Source: Corylus avellana
Taxonomy: Eukaryota > Streptophyta > Magnoliopsida > Fagales > Betulaceae
Reading direction: 5' to 3'
NCBI RefSeq assembly: GCF_901000735.1
Contig: NC_081551.1
Coordinates: 16,706,545 to 16,770,544, forward strand
DNA: 64,000 nucleotides
Under the pieces are notes generated by a model. The model saw only the letters and a list, made by a program, of their open reading frames with translations, did no database searches and had not been told where the DNA came from. Shown here one piece after another: positions 34,346-46,133 of this stretch (positions are counted from its first letter, which is position 1; each line of letters begins with the position of its first letter). The position numbers and the translations under genes are program-made.

Positions 34346-34784
34346 TCTGTTCCGATGTCCTTGTAACAGAAAACTCCTTTTGCACAAAATAGCTTGCAAA
34401 CTCACATCAAGGTTTTAAAAACAACTCAAGAACGAATACAAACATTTGCATTGAATAAGGCTAAACTAAAACCTAACAAAGTTAATTTGTTGGAGGGGTC
34501 TCTCGTTGTGCTGGTTGTTTCTGGATTGCATGGTCACTATGGTTGATTTAGTCTCGTAGTAGGAAATGTTCTCATAGACGACACCACATTGATGGTTCAA
34601 TTTTCCAGCCTGGTGGACATTGAATGACGACAACCTACAAAACAAAGAGAAGAGAGTAAAAGTGCTTGATAGTGTGAGGCCTCGGGGGATAGCTCTAATG
34701 CTTAAGTCATCGATGTTCTTTTCTAGGTGTTTATGAAGTATTGTATGCTTAGAGAAAGATCCCAGAGAGCATACCTGGTTGGAG

Positions 34785-35245
34785 TCCCCTTCATGAATGT
34801 TTAGTTGACTTCTAAATTGTTCTATGCACTTATCAGCAATCCACTTTGAATTTATCACATGATTCTTGTACTTCCTTGTGCATGTATGTTTGGGTCTTAT
34901 TAAGATTAACATGAAGGACCTGTCATCTTTTAACTGCCTCCCATAAATCCTGTAACAACACTAATCTTCTTTTCATATTATCACAACTCTAGTTTTGTCA
35001 TTTTTCTTAAAATTTAAGTCCTTCCTTTTAAGTATATTAGAATTTCTAACAACATCTCAAAACTCATAGACATAAGCAAGTGTCATCCCCACATCCAAAA
35101 CTAGATTGAGCAAATTATCTGGTTGAAATTGAACCCACGTAGTGACAAAACTATGCATGAATGTTCCCTCTTCCTCTTTATCACTACCACAAGGGGACTT
35201 CAATATATCACTCGTAGACATGTGTTTATAGTTATGACTCAATCA
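34785..35245 (-). pseudogene. Mutator-like (MULE) transposase N-terminal part, degenerate
   Basis: On the minus strand: DILKSPCGSDKEEEG, then LDVGMTLAYVYEF, stop, DVVRN, KRKDLNFKKNDKTRVVII, stop, then RIYGRQLKDDRSF, HTCTRKYKNHVINSKW and ADKCIEQFRSQLN. This is the MuDR DNA-binding domain of plant MULE transposases (LxVGMxFxxxxEFKxAVR, then the HTC..N..A.SKW block). In-frame stops and a frame shift near 34955 make it non-functional. The catalytic DDE domain is not found downstream; 34466-34784 keeps an open frame of no recognised family. Confidence 0.85.
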
Positions 35246-35259
35246 AGTTTGGGCACAAG

Positions 35260-36190
35260 GAACGTTATAAAGGCGAGAGTTAGCTTCAGTGTTGATGTTT
35301 TGGTTGGATATGTTATATGTTGTTGTATGAGTTTTCAATTATGATGCTTTATGGTAGAAGACGGTATTTGAAATAAATTGTTGAGAGCTACATAATTTAA
35401 TGATTTTAATTCAAGGCAAGGGGATCTTTATCATTTAATCTATGAGAGTGGCAAAACTTGCATTGAGCATCATTGAATGAACAAAAAAAATTATTCAACA
35501 ATTTATGTAATATTCTTGAAGCAAGAGGTGGATTAAAAGCCACAAAACACATGCTAGTAGACTAGAAAGTTGCAATGCGTTTTCATATCCTAGCTCATCA
35601 CATAAATAATAGTCATAAAACACCAATTTAGGCACTCAGGAGAAACAATCAGTAGACATTTCAAAGATGTAGGTTTGTTTTTGCTTCCGTGAACATTTCA
35701 TAGATGTTACATGTGATTATATGGTTACTAGTATAGTTTCTTAAGAAACCAGAGCCAGTTACAAAAAACTCTATAGATGAAAGTTGGAAATGGTTTAAGG
35801 TGTATTATAATGCACTTTTTCCTAAGTTTTATTCATACAATTATAGGATTACTAACTTATATTTTGTTTTTATATCAATAGAATTGTTAGGTGCACTAAA
35901 CATACCATATATTAGGGTACTGAGGGTACCTTTATAAGATAAACCTAGTAGATGAAAATGGACTTCTGAAGAAGATATCAAACTTGTTCATGTTTTTGGT
36001 ATAGCATTACAATGAAGGAAGCGATAAACAATAGAATAAAGCTTCAACCTCGCTATCTTAAAATCTTGAAGGGGAAGCTCTCAAGAACATTACTAAATGT
36101 TGGGATAAAAGCAAAACCACATATAAAATAAACATTGAAGACTTTTGTTAATGATCTCCAAGTAGTCCGTACAATGTTGTGTGGCTGTAA
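35260..36190. other. Unassigned DNA, possible Myb-like scrap
   Basis: Mostly featureless. Around 35957-35995 the plus strand reads KWTSEEDIKLVHVF, like the start of a Myb/SANT helix, followed by stops. It may belong with the Myb/SANT-like fragment just downstream. Confidence 0.35.
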
Positions 36191-36193
36191 CAC

Positions 36194-36608
36194 AAGCAAA
36201 TTTGGGTGGGACAACATGAGAAAATGTGTTGTTGCTGAAGATGTTGTGTGGAAAGTATATGTGCAGGTAAAATTTTAACATATTACATGTTCTACATTTA
36301 TATTATTATTGGTATAATCTATTAATTGGATATTATCTTATTTGATGGTCTTGTAGAGTAATAAAGGGGAAGCTGCTTTTAGAAACAAAGTTTTTCCACA
36401 ATATGAGGAACTTTGCATTGTCTATGCAAAAGACGATGCTAGCAAAGATGGTCAAGTATGTGTTGACATGTATGAAGAGATACAAAATGACAGAAAAGGG
36501 ATGAAGACAATATGGGCTAAGAACCAGTGTTATGTTATTTTAGGATGGTTGGATTATTTTTATAATCAAATTAGAATGATGTATTTTTATAATAAAGAGA
36601 CGATTTAA
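36194..36608 (+). pseudogene. Myb/SANT-like domain gene fragment, two exons
   Basis: Exon 1 (36194-36266) reads KFGWDNMRKCVVAEDVVWK, then a 90-bp intron with GTAAAA and TTGTAG borders (36267-36356). Exon 2 (36357-36608) reads FRNKVFPQYEELCIVYAKDD and continues to a stop. The pattern GFGWD..KC.VA.D.VW..YV..HP.A..FRNK.FP.Y..L..I.GKDRATG is that of the Myb/SANT-like family found in L10-interacting MYB-like proteins and the accessory ORF of PIF/Harbinger transposons. The N-terminal Myb part is missing or broken, so it is probably not functional. Confidence 0.72.
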
Positions 36609-38110
36609 CATCCCTTCAAAAAAGAAATAATTCATTTCATCACATTATAGAAACTTTTCAGCTCAAGCCACATAATTTCTGTTCTCATTGGAAATAGACT
36701 CTGTATCTTGTTCTTTTAGTCGTTGGTGATGGGGATATTAAAAATTGATGTCCAGATATATTGGCCCTTATTTCAATCTTGGGTTGCATTTTCTGTCCAT
36801 GTTAATGAATTTTACGGCATGTTAAAATTTGTGTTGAGATATACTGACCTCATTCCAGCCAAACACATAAAATTATAACTTTTTTTTTTTTTTTCTCATT
36901 CTTCATTATTGGAAGGTATTTTCTGATCAATGGGCACAAGATTCCGTACCCAGGAATTCAACCAAGAAGTACTTTCTTCTGTTTTTTCTAAGCCAACCAA
37001 GAAGTACAAGATTCCACACTGAGATGTCTCTTCCCAAGCAGCTTGATTTATTGAGTAATCAGTTCACCAGTGACAGCATGTTACTGGTTGTGACATTTTG
37101 TACCATAAAGGATATGAATTTTTTCCTCCATAAATAATTAAAAGAGAAAATATACATTCAATCATTTTTAATGGTTAAAATCTCGACTAGTGATGAAATA
37201 ATTTGTTGGAGTCGAATGTTAAGCGAACAAGCACACTTTTAACATATAAAAATGCTATTTTTTACTATTTCAAGTATTGAAAATGTGAATTTATGGCTTA
37301 CACATTGAAATGATTAGTTTATGAGTTATACATTGAACTATTGAAGTAATATGAGCCCTATAGTAAATGATGGATTTTATGGCATATATTACTCAGCTTA
37401 TTAACATGTGTTCAGTTTTTGGTACGGCTTGATCGGCGATGAGTTATTTGCAAAATAGTATGAGCGTCAAAAGGTCATTGGTCTTGGCTGGAGATACTTC
37501 GATGCTTAAGTTAATATATTTGTCTAGAGTGAGAATAGAGTAATGAACTTGAATATTGGGGAGACGGCTTGACCCCTTTACTTGATGTGTTGCATCCATT
37601 TTATAGGGTTTTCTATAATCACTTTGCTATTGATGCTCCATGTTTATGTTAGTTGAGAGATTACAATTGGTAGTTGAGCGATAATGATGTTCCACACTTT
37701 GATGCTTATATAGTGGTTGACACAAAATCTCCAAAAATATTTAAAGTAGTTGAGTTGTTGTAGAACTCTATGCGGCTGTTTGAGGTAAGAGAAAAAGTAA
37801 ATGACAAATTTGATCATAGTACAAGGAAAAAGAAAATACACAGTATAAAAAACTTGTGAAAGTATTGGGAAAAAGAATAGTAGAAATTAATCCCACAACA
37901 ATCATACCAAAGCACGATCACGTGAAGGTGTGGGCATAACGAAGAACAGTCATGTAAAGGTGTGCACTTCAGAATATTTTATAAGAAATAGTAAAAATTA
38001 ACATTAAAGAGTAAAGAGCAAAAAGTTGTACAAAGAAAGAGTATTTTATGCATAGCATACTACAAATTTACAGAGCTTAATAGAAAGATTATTTGATGCC
38101 CAACATAGTA
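36609..38110. other. Unassigned AT-rich DNA
   Basis: No gene, repeat or element could be recognised in this stretch, apart from an A/T homopolymer near 36880. Confidence 0.5.
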
Positions 38111-38115
38111 CATAG

Positions 38116-38719
38116 TGTTAGATCTTGTGTGTTGGCTAAATTTGGTAAGAAAAATGGTGATCAAAGTGCAAAAAGTTCTTGGGTGTCCAGACAGGACACA
38201 TAGCCATCCGGACGAACATTAGTGCCGCAAAGTGGTTATTTTTCTTGAGAGCCTCGTCTGCAAGCCGTCCGGACGAGATTGATGAACATGAAAACCCGAG
38301 AGCCTTGTCTGTAAGCTCGTCTACAAGCCGTCTGGACGTGCCGAGCCAAGAAAGGAAGTTAGCGATGTTTAGAAGTCTATCGGAAGGGTCCGATAAAAGA
38401 GAATTACGTGTGAAGAAAATTGTGAGCAAGGAAACAAGTTGTAGGCTTGTCAATCTTACAGAGCCAATGTTTTACAAAGGGTTATAAGTGTCCCCATGTC
38501 TGTAATCTCTGAATAATTTTCTTATAGTGATTTCCTGGATTTGGCTGCCCTGGAGAGGTTTTACTTTTAAAACGGTTTCTAAAAGGTTTCCTCTTTGTCA
38601 CCAAAATATTTGTGCCTGCTTGATTTTCTGCTTTACATATTTTGATGATTGATTGCTTGTTGCCTCTTATTTGTTAATTGCGCATTAATTGGTATTTGGA
38701 GTTTGCATAGCGTTTTTTA
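38116..38719 (+). repeat. SIRE-type 5' LTR, internally deleted
   Basis: 604 bp, starting TGTTAGATC. Relative to the 937-bp 3' LTR it lacks about 333 bp between GCGATGTTTA (near 38370) and GAAGTCTATCGG. The terminal CA is decayed to TA. It carries multiple CCGTCCGGACG-like palindromes. Confidence 0.88.
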
Positions 38720-38738
38720 ATTGGTATCAAAGCAGGTT
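38720..38738 (+). promoter_or_regulatory. Primer-binding site of SIRE-type element
   Basis: TTGGTATCAAAGCAGG directly follows the 5' LTR and is complementary to initiator-Met tRNA, with one change from the usual TGGTATCAGAGC. Confidence 0.88.
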
Positions 38739-38846
38739 CACTCTGTGAAGGATTAAATTCCTGAGTGAGATCTTTGACTCCTTTTTACTATGAATACGTC
38801 TTAGTTTTTTATCAGTGACTCTTATGGTTTTGATGAACTTAAAAAT

Positions 38847-39440
38847 GTGTACAAGATTATCTCTGATAAGTATAGACAATTGTCCTACAAGTGTAAAAAG
38901 CTTTGTAAGAATTTTAAAGATCTAGAACAGGAAAAAGAATCCTTAATGACCAAATTGTCTAAATCACATGTCTTGATTGATTCTTTAAATTATGAGATTT
39001 CTCTGCTTGATGAAAAGAATATATCACTTGAGAATGATTTGAAAGATTCTAAAGAACTCTCACAAAAATTCTCTAGTGATAATCTGAAAAAAATTTTCTA
39101 TGTTGATAACAAGCATAGTATGATTGTTGATAATAGTGGTAGCTATACTTCACATGCTTTTAAATATGAAAGAAAGACCTTGTCTATTAAGCCTGTGAAT
39201 ATTAAAGAAGTCAAAACTAATATAGTCTATTTGGATAAGGGCAAAACTTCTTATTTGAATAATTGTGTGAACCCCAAATCCAAGACTTCTTCTAAGAAAC
39301 AAACTCAAGCTAAGTTTATTCCTACATGCTACCATTGTGGGATTATTGGTCACATCAAACCAAACTGTTTTCAGTTTAAATCCCAAAGACTTTGGAAAAA
39401 CTCGGTTTCTCCTAAAAAAGAAAAATGTGATGTAGAGTAG
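38847..39440 (+). pseudogene. SIRE-type Gag C-terminal remnant
   Basis: 197 codons. Residues ~1-75 form a Lys/Glu/Leu-rich coiled coil, followed by a basic linker and a CCHC zinc knuckle at about 161-174 (CYHCGIIGHIKPNC). A second knuckle (CHHCGKVGHIRPNC) lies at 39512-39553 in another frame, after the stop, so the gene is frame-shifted. The N-terminal capsid part normally found in this lineage is absent. The remainder of the interior to 41251 has no recognisable coding sequence. Confidence 0.82.
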
Positions 39441-39559
39441 TGTTTGCCTAGATCAAAGTCTAAATATATTCTTCCTCATAAAAGACAACATTCTCAAAGG
39501 TTTGTCCCACCTGTCATCATTGTGGCAAAGTTGGTCATATTCGACCAAATTGTTTTAAT

Positions 39560-41238
39560 TTGAGACCCCATGTGCGTTATAAATCAGGTCCTAAGATTGT
39601 TAAAGAGTGGGTTAGGAAGGATTATACCATTTACCCATTGATGGGGAATGGTAGTGATCTCACTTTAATTTAGGAGAGTCAATAACATGCATATGATTGG
39701 TTGTTTTGCATATTTTTGAATATCCTAGAGTATGTTGTTTTTCTTGCATTGCATTGCATTTTTTTTTTTTTTTGCTTTCGTGTTTATGCATTGCATTTTT
39801 TTGTTGTTACACTTTTTGTATGAAGAATGTATACATGGTTTTTTGAGATTCTTGTTTTGAGGAAAATTCATAAAGGACTTTTCGAGAAATTCATATGTCA
39901 TGATCTTTGAAAGGTTTCTAGATGAGATGTTGTGTGCTGACCACCAAGATTTTTGTCTACATGCTAATGTTCATGAATGTATAATATCTTTTGAAGACCT
40001 ATAAGTAGTTATTAAACAAAATCATTATTTTATAGTGGAACCTATAAGATGTAATAAAAGTTTAATGTTAAATGACATTCATGTATTGCCTGTTGTAGTC
40101 TCAATTCAAACATGTTGTTTTTCTTTGCTGCCTTTCTTTGTGTTTTATTTGTGTTAATAAATTTTTTAGAAAGGTATTGTTGTTGCAAAGATGTTTGAAA
40201 AGTTAATATGGATATATGTTTTAAATGCTCTTTAAAAATTTAATTGGAAATCCTCTTAATTTATTTACTTATGGAATACACTTATCATGCTTGGGTTGAT
40301 TATCGTTATAATGAACTGTCATTGATCCATTCAAGTATGTGTTATTGTGGTACATTTTATTTATGCTATCTCTATACACTTAAGCTTTAAGAATGAACGT
40401 CAATCCATGACAAATTTGTTGTGTCGAACAAACCACATGCATAGGATGGATTTTCTTTTGGGTTAAAATTGACCAAATCTTGATTGAACTTAGAACCTAT
40501 AAATTACAGATCAAACCGTTATGTCTTGTACGTCAATATTATGAAAGACACGTTCTCAAAAAGAAAATTTAAAGTGAAATGTGCAAAATGCCAAAATATT
40601 CAAAAAAAGAAATTTTCACTGTGTCAATTTTTGTGCTTTGGCTCGTCCAAATCATAGTAAGGTTTGACTTCTAACCTAACAAGTTATGAATTTCTTTCAT
40701 ATGATTTGGAAGTTTTAATGTACTTTCTTTGTCAATATATGTTTGTCCATTGCTTGGCTCTTGATTGTGGCTTATCACACACAACATATATAGCATGAAT
40801 AATGATGGTACATAATGGTATGACATGAGTTGCAACAATAATTTTTTTTATTCATCTTTTGATACTCTTACATGCTTTGGGTATATTTGGCACATTCAAC
40901 AAGAGTTTATCCTAATCTGTAATTTCTAATCATTTATTAGATATACTTTTTTTATGAATACTCCTGTTCTTAAAAATTTTTTCCTCATTGATAATGAGTC
41001 ATACATTGAGGGGGAGTTTTGTTCTTCATGATACTGCATTCTATACTTCATGCATTTTTCAAATTTTGATCATGCGTATTTTTTATTTGGTGATATCCTT
41101 AAACATTCATGCTCCCCATATGTTTTGATGAGTTTTGTGTGTGTTTCAGGAAACATGAGACCTTTTGTCAATTTGTGACAAAAAGGGGGAGTAAAAATAT
41201 TGGGGAGATGATGCCTATTGATTTTGTCATCAAATTGT
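39560..41238 (+). other. Non-coding interior of the SIRE-type element
   Basis: About 1.7 kb of T-rich sequence with stops in all frames. It holds the 3' noncoding G-rich tracts usual for this lineage but none of the pol domains. Confidence 0.7.
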
Positions 41239-41251
41239 CAAAGGGGAAGTT

Positions 41252-42188
41252 TGTTAGTTCTTATGTGTTGGCTAAATTCGGTAAGCAAAATGGTGATCAA
41301 AGTGCCAAAAGTTCTTGGGCGTTTGGACGGGACACATAGCCGTCCAGCCGAACATCAGTGCTACAAAGTGGTTATTTTTCTCAAGAGCCTCATCTGCACC
41401 TTCATCTGCAAGCTGTCCTAATGAGATTGATGAACATGAAAACCCGAGATCCTTGTTTCCAAGCCGTCCGGATGCACCACACCAAGAAAGCAAGTTAGCA
41501 ATGTTTACCCGAGTTTGCCCTAGAGCCCGTTCAGACGAGCACCCTCCTCATCCGGACAGCAGTGTATGAGAACTTAGTTTTCTCGTGTTATTCAAGCCCT
41601 GTTCGGACGAGCTCATTTACTGTCCGGACGGCCCGTAGCTTCTAGGTCTATTTTACAATGTATTTGAGTTCTACCTAGATTATGGGTCCTTAGGCTTTAT
41701 ATATAGATCTCTACAGATCTGCATAGGTACGAATTTTCTACCCTATAGTTCGTCAGATGCTGTGCTAAGAAAAAGTTTATGTTGTGAGCTAAATCGTCTC
41801 TCTTAGAGTATTTGTTAGTTTGATTTGTGCGCTTCATTGAGAAGTCTATCGGAATGGTTTAGTAAAGAAGAATCACGTGTGAAGAAGATTGTAAGCAAGG
41901 AGACGAGTTGTAGGCTTGTAGGCTTGTCGATCTTATAGAGCTAAGCAAAGGGTTGTAAGTGTCCCCGTGTCTATAATTTATGGATAATTTTTTTATAGTG
42001 ATTTCTTGGGTTTGACTACCTCGGAGAGGTTTTACTTTTAGAACGGTTTTTAAAAAGTTTCATCTTCGTCACCAAAATATCTGTCTGCTTAATTTACTGT
42101 TTTACATATTTTGGTGATTGATTACTTGTTGCCTCTTATTTGTTAATTCCGCATTAATTGGTATTTGGAGTTAGCATAGCATTTTTCA
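41252..42188 (+). repeat. SIRE-type 3' LTR, full length
   Basis: 937 bp, TGTTAGTTC...TTTTTCA. It is preceded by the purine tract AAAGGGGAAG (41240-41249). It keeps the segment deleted from the 5' LTR (about 41510-41845), which includes further TCCGGACG motifs and a candidate TATA box (TATATATAGAT near 41698). Confidence 0.9.
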
Positions 42189-42193
42189 CATAG

Positions 42194-42660
42194 TTACCAA
42201 GTTTCAAAGAGAAAGTACATATTTTGAACATACCACGTTAAAGAGTTTATGTCAGGCATACTAGAGTAAATAATTTCAAAAAGAAAGAGTTATACATAGT
42301 ATGATAATGTGTTTTAATGAGAAAGTGTTTGATTTATGTTGCAAAAAGAAAACAATGTTATTTCAACTACGTTTTAAATTGAGCTCACCTCACCTCAACA
42401 CCGATTTGAATTGTTGTTTACTTACTGAGTCGTAGAAAATGGGCCAAATAGATGATAGCCGTACTCTCCGAAAAGATTTTTAGATGCATAATTTTTATTA
42501 GGGCAGTCACAGCAACTTTCTTATAACATCTTATTTTCCTAAATACAGGGAAAATCTCAAATCTCTCCCTCTCTAAAATATAGGGGGGAGTAGCCTCTCC
42601 CTTGGAAGAGGTTAGGAAAAGCTCTCTCTCTAAAAGTTGTCACAGCTGAGTTCGCTACTA
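42194..42660. other. Intergenic DNA downstream of the EBF gene
   Basis: No coding sequence or repeat recognised. It lies between the SIRE-type element and the presumed 3' UTR of the EBF gene. Confidence 0.5.
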
Positions 42661-43502
42661 TGCCATTCTTAAATCTTTCCCTCAACGCCATGGTTTAAGA
42701 GTGCAAATTTCGAATATGAAATATCACATAATGCCATTTCTTTCCCGAAAGAGAAGTAAATATCAATAAGAAGGGCAGATAGCCCCATTTCATGCAAATT
42801 AACGTAGTTGCCCGAATACAATTCATAAGGAGGAGAAGCCTGCAAAACCAAGAACAGTGTGAAAAGTTACAAAAAACAACCAACAAGGTTGTCATGGCAG
42901 ACCTAATGGCCTCTGCCACCACCACTGCAGCCCATAAATCTGCGGCATTTCATGCTTACAACTGCACAAAGCAACCAAACACTAGACACGAGAAACTAAC
43001 TTAAGACTGAATCTGACAACAGACTCTGTGAGACTGGAAATAAACAAAAACAGCTTTAACACTATCAAAGACCGTGTGAAGAAGCTAAAAACCACTGGGA
43101 ATAGAAGATCCAGCAAAACAAAACCGGGAAGTGAGGACCTCAAACCAGGGACTTGGTAACTGTATTCTCGGGAAACATGGCCATAAAAGAAGCCCCCCAC
43201 ATCAGTGGGGAGCTAAATAGCTGAAACAAGCTTTCCCATGTCAAGAAAGCCTGCTAAAAAAGGATGGAAGAAGATCTGCCACATTCCCCTGGAAAACAAC
43301 CAAGCCACTAAGCTACCGGCACCTCACTGCTGATAGGCTAAAAACGTATGTTGACTGCTGCTACCCGTGTGAGTTGAGAGTACGAGCCTTATGCATCTAC
43401 TATTTGTCGAGTCAAAACAGAGTTGTTGGATTTCCTAATCTGGTTCAACATCTTTATAACTGCCTCTTTGATCCATCAAATAAGAGTAATGTCCATCCCT
43501 GG
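42661..43502 (-). promoter_or_regulatory. Presumed long 3' UTR of the EBF gene
   Basis: Sequence downstream of the EBF stop on the minus strand is less AT-biased than intergenic DNA and carries several U-rich runs (for example CTGTTTTTGTTTATTTCC near 43045 and GGTTTTGTTTTGC near 43120). In Arabidopsis the EBF1/EBF2 3' UTRs are long and their U-rich elements mediate EIN2-dependent translational repression. The end point here is a guess. Confidence 0.45.
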
Positions 43503-45743
43503 TTAGGAAAGGATATCACATCTCCACAAGCTCTCCACGAGCAGCTCGACTGTGCTACAGCTGATTGAATTGCAGTGCTGGAGATTCAGCCCCACCAGTG
43601 TCTTACCCAATTTCTCCAGGTAAGGCAAGCTCTTGTTTGATACTTCAGAACAACCCGACAAAGAGAGGACCTGCAAATTGAGCTGCTCAGCACAGGAAAG
43701 TATTTTGATGCCAGAATCTGTGATTCCACACTTTGACACATCTAGATCATTGAGTACCAAGCAATTGTCTGCGACTGACACCAAGCTAGCATCAGTAATC
43801 TTCCTGCATCCCTCAAGATTCAGGAGTTCCAGGGTTCCGCCATGTAGCCTAGTCAAGGCCAAAATTACTTCATCTGTCAAATTCAAGCAGCCGCTAAGTA
43901 TTACCTTGACAAGTCCTGCCTCAGCGCTCTCTAGAACAGGGAGAAGCCCAGCATCGGTTATTCCATAGAGCCCAGTCAGGTCTAGATACTGAATCTGAGG
44001 GCATAGCTTACCCACCATAGCCAGGCTAGCAGTACCAAATCCGGGGCAGTTTCGTATGGACAAGGATCGAAGAGAGATGCAGGGAGAAGGCAAAGGAAAT
44101 CCCAAAGCCAAATCCCTGATTCCCATGCACTTCACTAGGGTAAGAGACTTCAACTTTGTTCCAAAGTTTGAGATGGCACCAATAATCCCTAATTGGGTAA
44201 CCCTGTTACACTCTTCCAGCTGCAGGCTCTCTAGTGATCCTGCCGCTTTGGCAAAAGCTACCAGTCCATTGTTGGACACAAAGCAGCACTTGCGAAGGCA
44301 TATCTGCTTCAGGTTGATGCATCCCTTGCCAATGGCTTCAAGACCCACATCTGTTATACCCCGACAAGAAGTGACTGTCATTGACACCAGTTTTTGCAGA
44401 CCCTGAGCAATACCCATGACCCAAAAACCCTTCTCACTAACATTTTGAAGACCACTAAGGACTAGATTTGTAATGTCTTTTCCATAGTGCCCAAGCACGG
44501 CAAGGGAGAAGTCGGAGATGTTCAAGGCCTGAAGCTTTACCTTTGACAGCAGAGGAGCTGATGACAATAGACTTGATACTCCATGATCGCTAACAAGGGG
44601 GCAATCTTTCAAAGAGATAGACTGCAGCTTGGGGCAAAACCTTCCAATACCTTGCAAGCCTTCGTTCCCAATTTTTGAACATGATTCAATATTCAATGAA
44701 ATCAAATTAGGACAGTTCTTGGCAATTGCACTCAAGCCCTTGTTAGAAATCGAGGGACACTCACAAAGGTCAAGCTTCTCCAACAAATGGCATCCTTTTG
44801 CTATCTCAGATAGGCCATCATCCCCAACAGAAGAAATATTCCACAAGGAAAGAGCCTTGAGAGATGGGCAACAGCGGGCTACAGCTGAGAGGCCAAGGGT
44901 GGTGACCCCACGAAGAGAGTTGCTTCCTCGGATCGACAGCTTTCCCAGTCCCCCACGGCCTCTGGTTCCAACTGCAATTGCAGCAAGTCTAACATCGGTA
45001 GCTTTCTTCCCTTCCAAACACCTCGTAAGGTATCCATCACTTTCCAAATCCTGATCTTCATTACCGGTGACCATATCAACATTATCAGAAACCGGCACCT
45101 CCTTGTGAATGTCATCAGCCTTACGGATACTGCTCAGAAGCATAAGCCAACGCTTGGAGACACAAGCACAGGAGCTCCTCTCTTTGCCTTCAGGGACGCG
45201 TCTGAATATCTCAAAAAGGCATTCCTCAGGAAGAACGTCAATGGATGGTTTCTTGTCCTCCTCAAACTCATTTCCCCCAAAGACAAATGGGGCACTGATC
45301 CGAGCCCGCTTGCAAGGAGGTCGGTACACATCCACATGGGAACCAATTGAGAACAAGCGACCCAAATCCACAGGATTCGAGTAAAAAGAACCGCCAGGAT
45401 AGAATTCATCATCGCCTGAAAACCCAGTGGCAAAAACTAATATCAGCTAAAACTGTCCACACAAATTTGCTTGTTTGTTTTTTATTCTTTTTTGGCTCAA
45501 GCACACAAAATTGTTTAAAACTAGCTAAATCTCAAAACGGTTTCTATTATGCTATTACTAAAGAAGATCTAAGCTTCACCAAGCATATTATGATATCCCG
45601 GGGGGGTATATTTTCCAAAGAGAATTGAATAAGGATCTATCATTTAATCTAAGCGTAATGTACCATAAACGTTTTCTTAAAACAAGTCCATCTTGCTGTA
45701 CCTAAAAACCTCGTACTTGGTGTTCCCATAGGGGAACGACTCC

Positions 45744-45781
<38 letters not shown>

Positions 45782-46133
45782 CCCAAGGATGAATAGCATA
45801 ACACTAACACAATAAATCAACAAGTATTTTGTGCTTCAAAAAATTTGCAATTACTCATCCAAACCATATTATCTACAGATCAGTGACAATCCCAATGATT
45901 CTTATCGAAAATACACTCAGGATCTCAAGCTAAGAGCACGCAGATCAATACAAATAGGCAAAACCAGACCAGGAATCAGCACTAACCCATTAAAATCAAA
46001 CAAAAATAAAGAATACCCACCAAGCCAAATCCACCAAGAATCAATCATCCACCAGAAAATAAACAAAAGAAACAAAGAAAAAACCAGCAAACACCCAGAA
46101 AAGCTTACCACGGCAGTTGACGAGGGTCGGCAT
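43503..46133 (-). CDS. EBF1/2: EIN3-binding F-box protein (EBF1/EBF2-like)
   Basis: Two coding exons: exon 1 46109-46133 (ATG, MPTLVNCR plus one base), GT-AG intron 45416-46108, exon 2 43503-45415; 1938 nt, 645 aa. The true start is the exon-1 ATG: exon 2 alone would begin at a GTG inside NPVDLGRLF, while the family start MPTLVN is recovered by splicing. F-box at residues ~66-107 (SIDVLPEECLFEIFRR...VSKRW), then about 18 leucine-rich repeats of ~26 aa to the C-terminus (LSLWN, LDLCECP, LSLSGCSEVS and similar). Family role: substrate receptor of an SCF E3 ligase that ubiquitinates EIN3/EIL1 and so restrains ethylene responses, in the nucleus and, through its mRNA, in cytoplasmic P-bodies. Arabidopsis EBF1 and EBF2 are 628 and 623 aa. 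No stop or frame shift was seen. Confidence 0.96.
45416..46108 (-). other. EBF intron 1 with GA microsatellite
   Basis: 693-bp intron. Donor GTAAGC follows CTGCCGTG; acceptor TTTTCAG precedes GCGATGATG. It holds an (AG)n run of about 30 bp at 45749-45779. An intron directly after a short first coding exon fits the conserved N-terminus of EBF proteins. Confidence 0.88.

Larger units (their letters stand above)
38111..42193 (+). mobile_element. SIRE-type copia element, non-autonomous, with TSD
   Basis: 5' LTR 38116-38719, interior 38720-41251, 3' LTR 41252-42188, and a perfect 5-bp target-site duplication CATAG at 38111-38115 and 42189-42193. The primer-binding site and purine tract are present. 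The interior has only the C-terminal part of gag; protease, integrase, RT and RNase H are missing. G-rich tracts before the 3' LTR (GAGGGGGAG near 41010, AAAGGGGGAG near 41183) and a coiled-coil gag with CCHC knuckles are SIRE/Maximus features. LTRs differ by roughly a tenth of positions by eye, so the insertion is old. Confidence 0.9.

Noticed and set aside
45105..45384. Plus-strand frames opposite EBF exon 2
   Set aside because: Antisense shadows of a well-supported coding exon.
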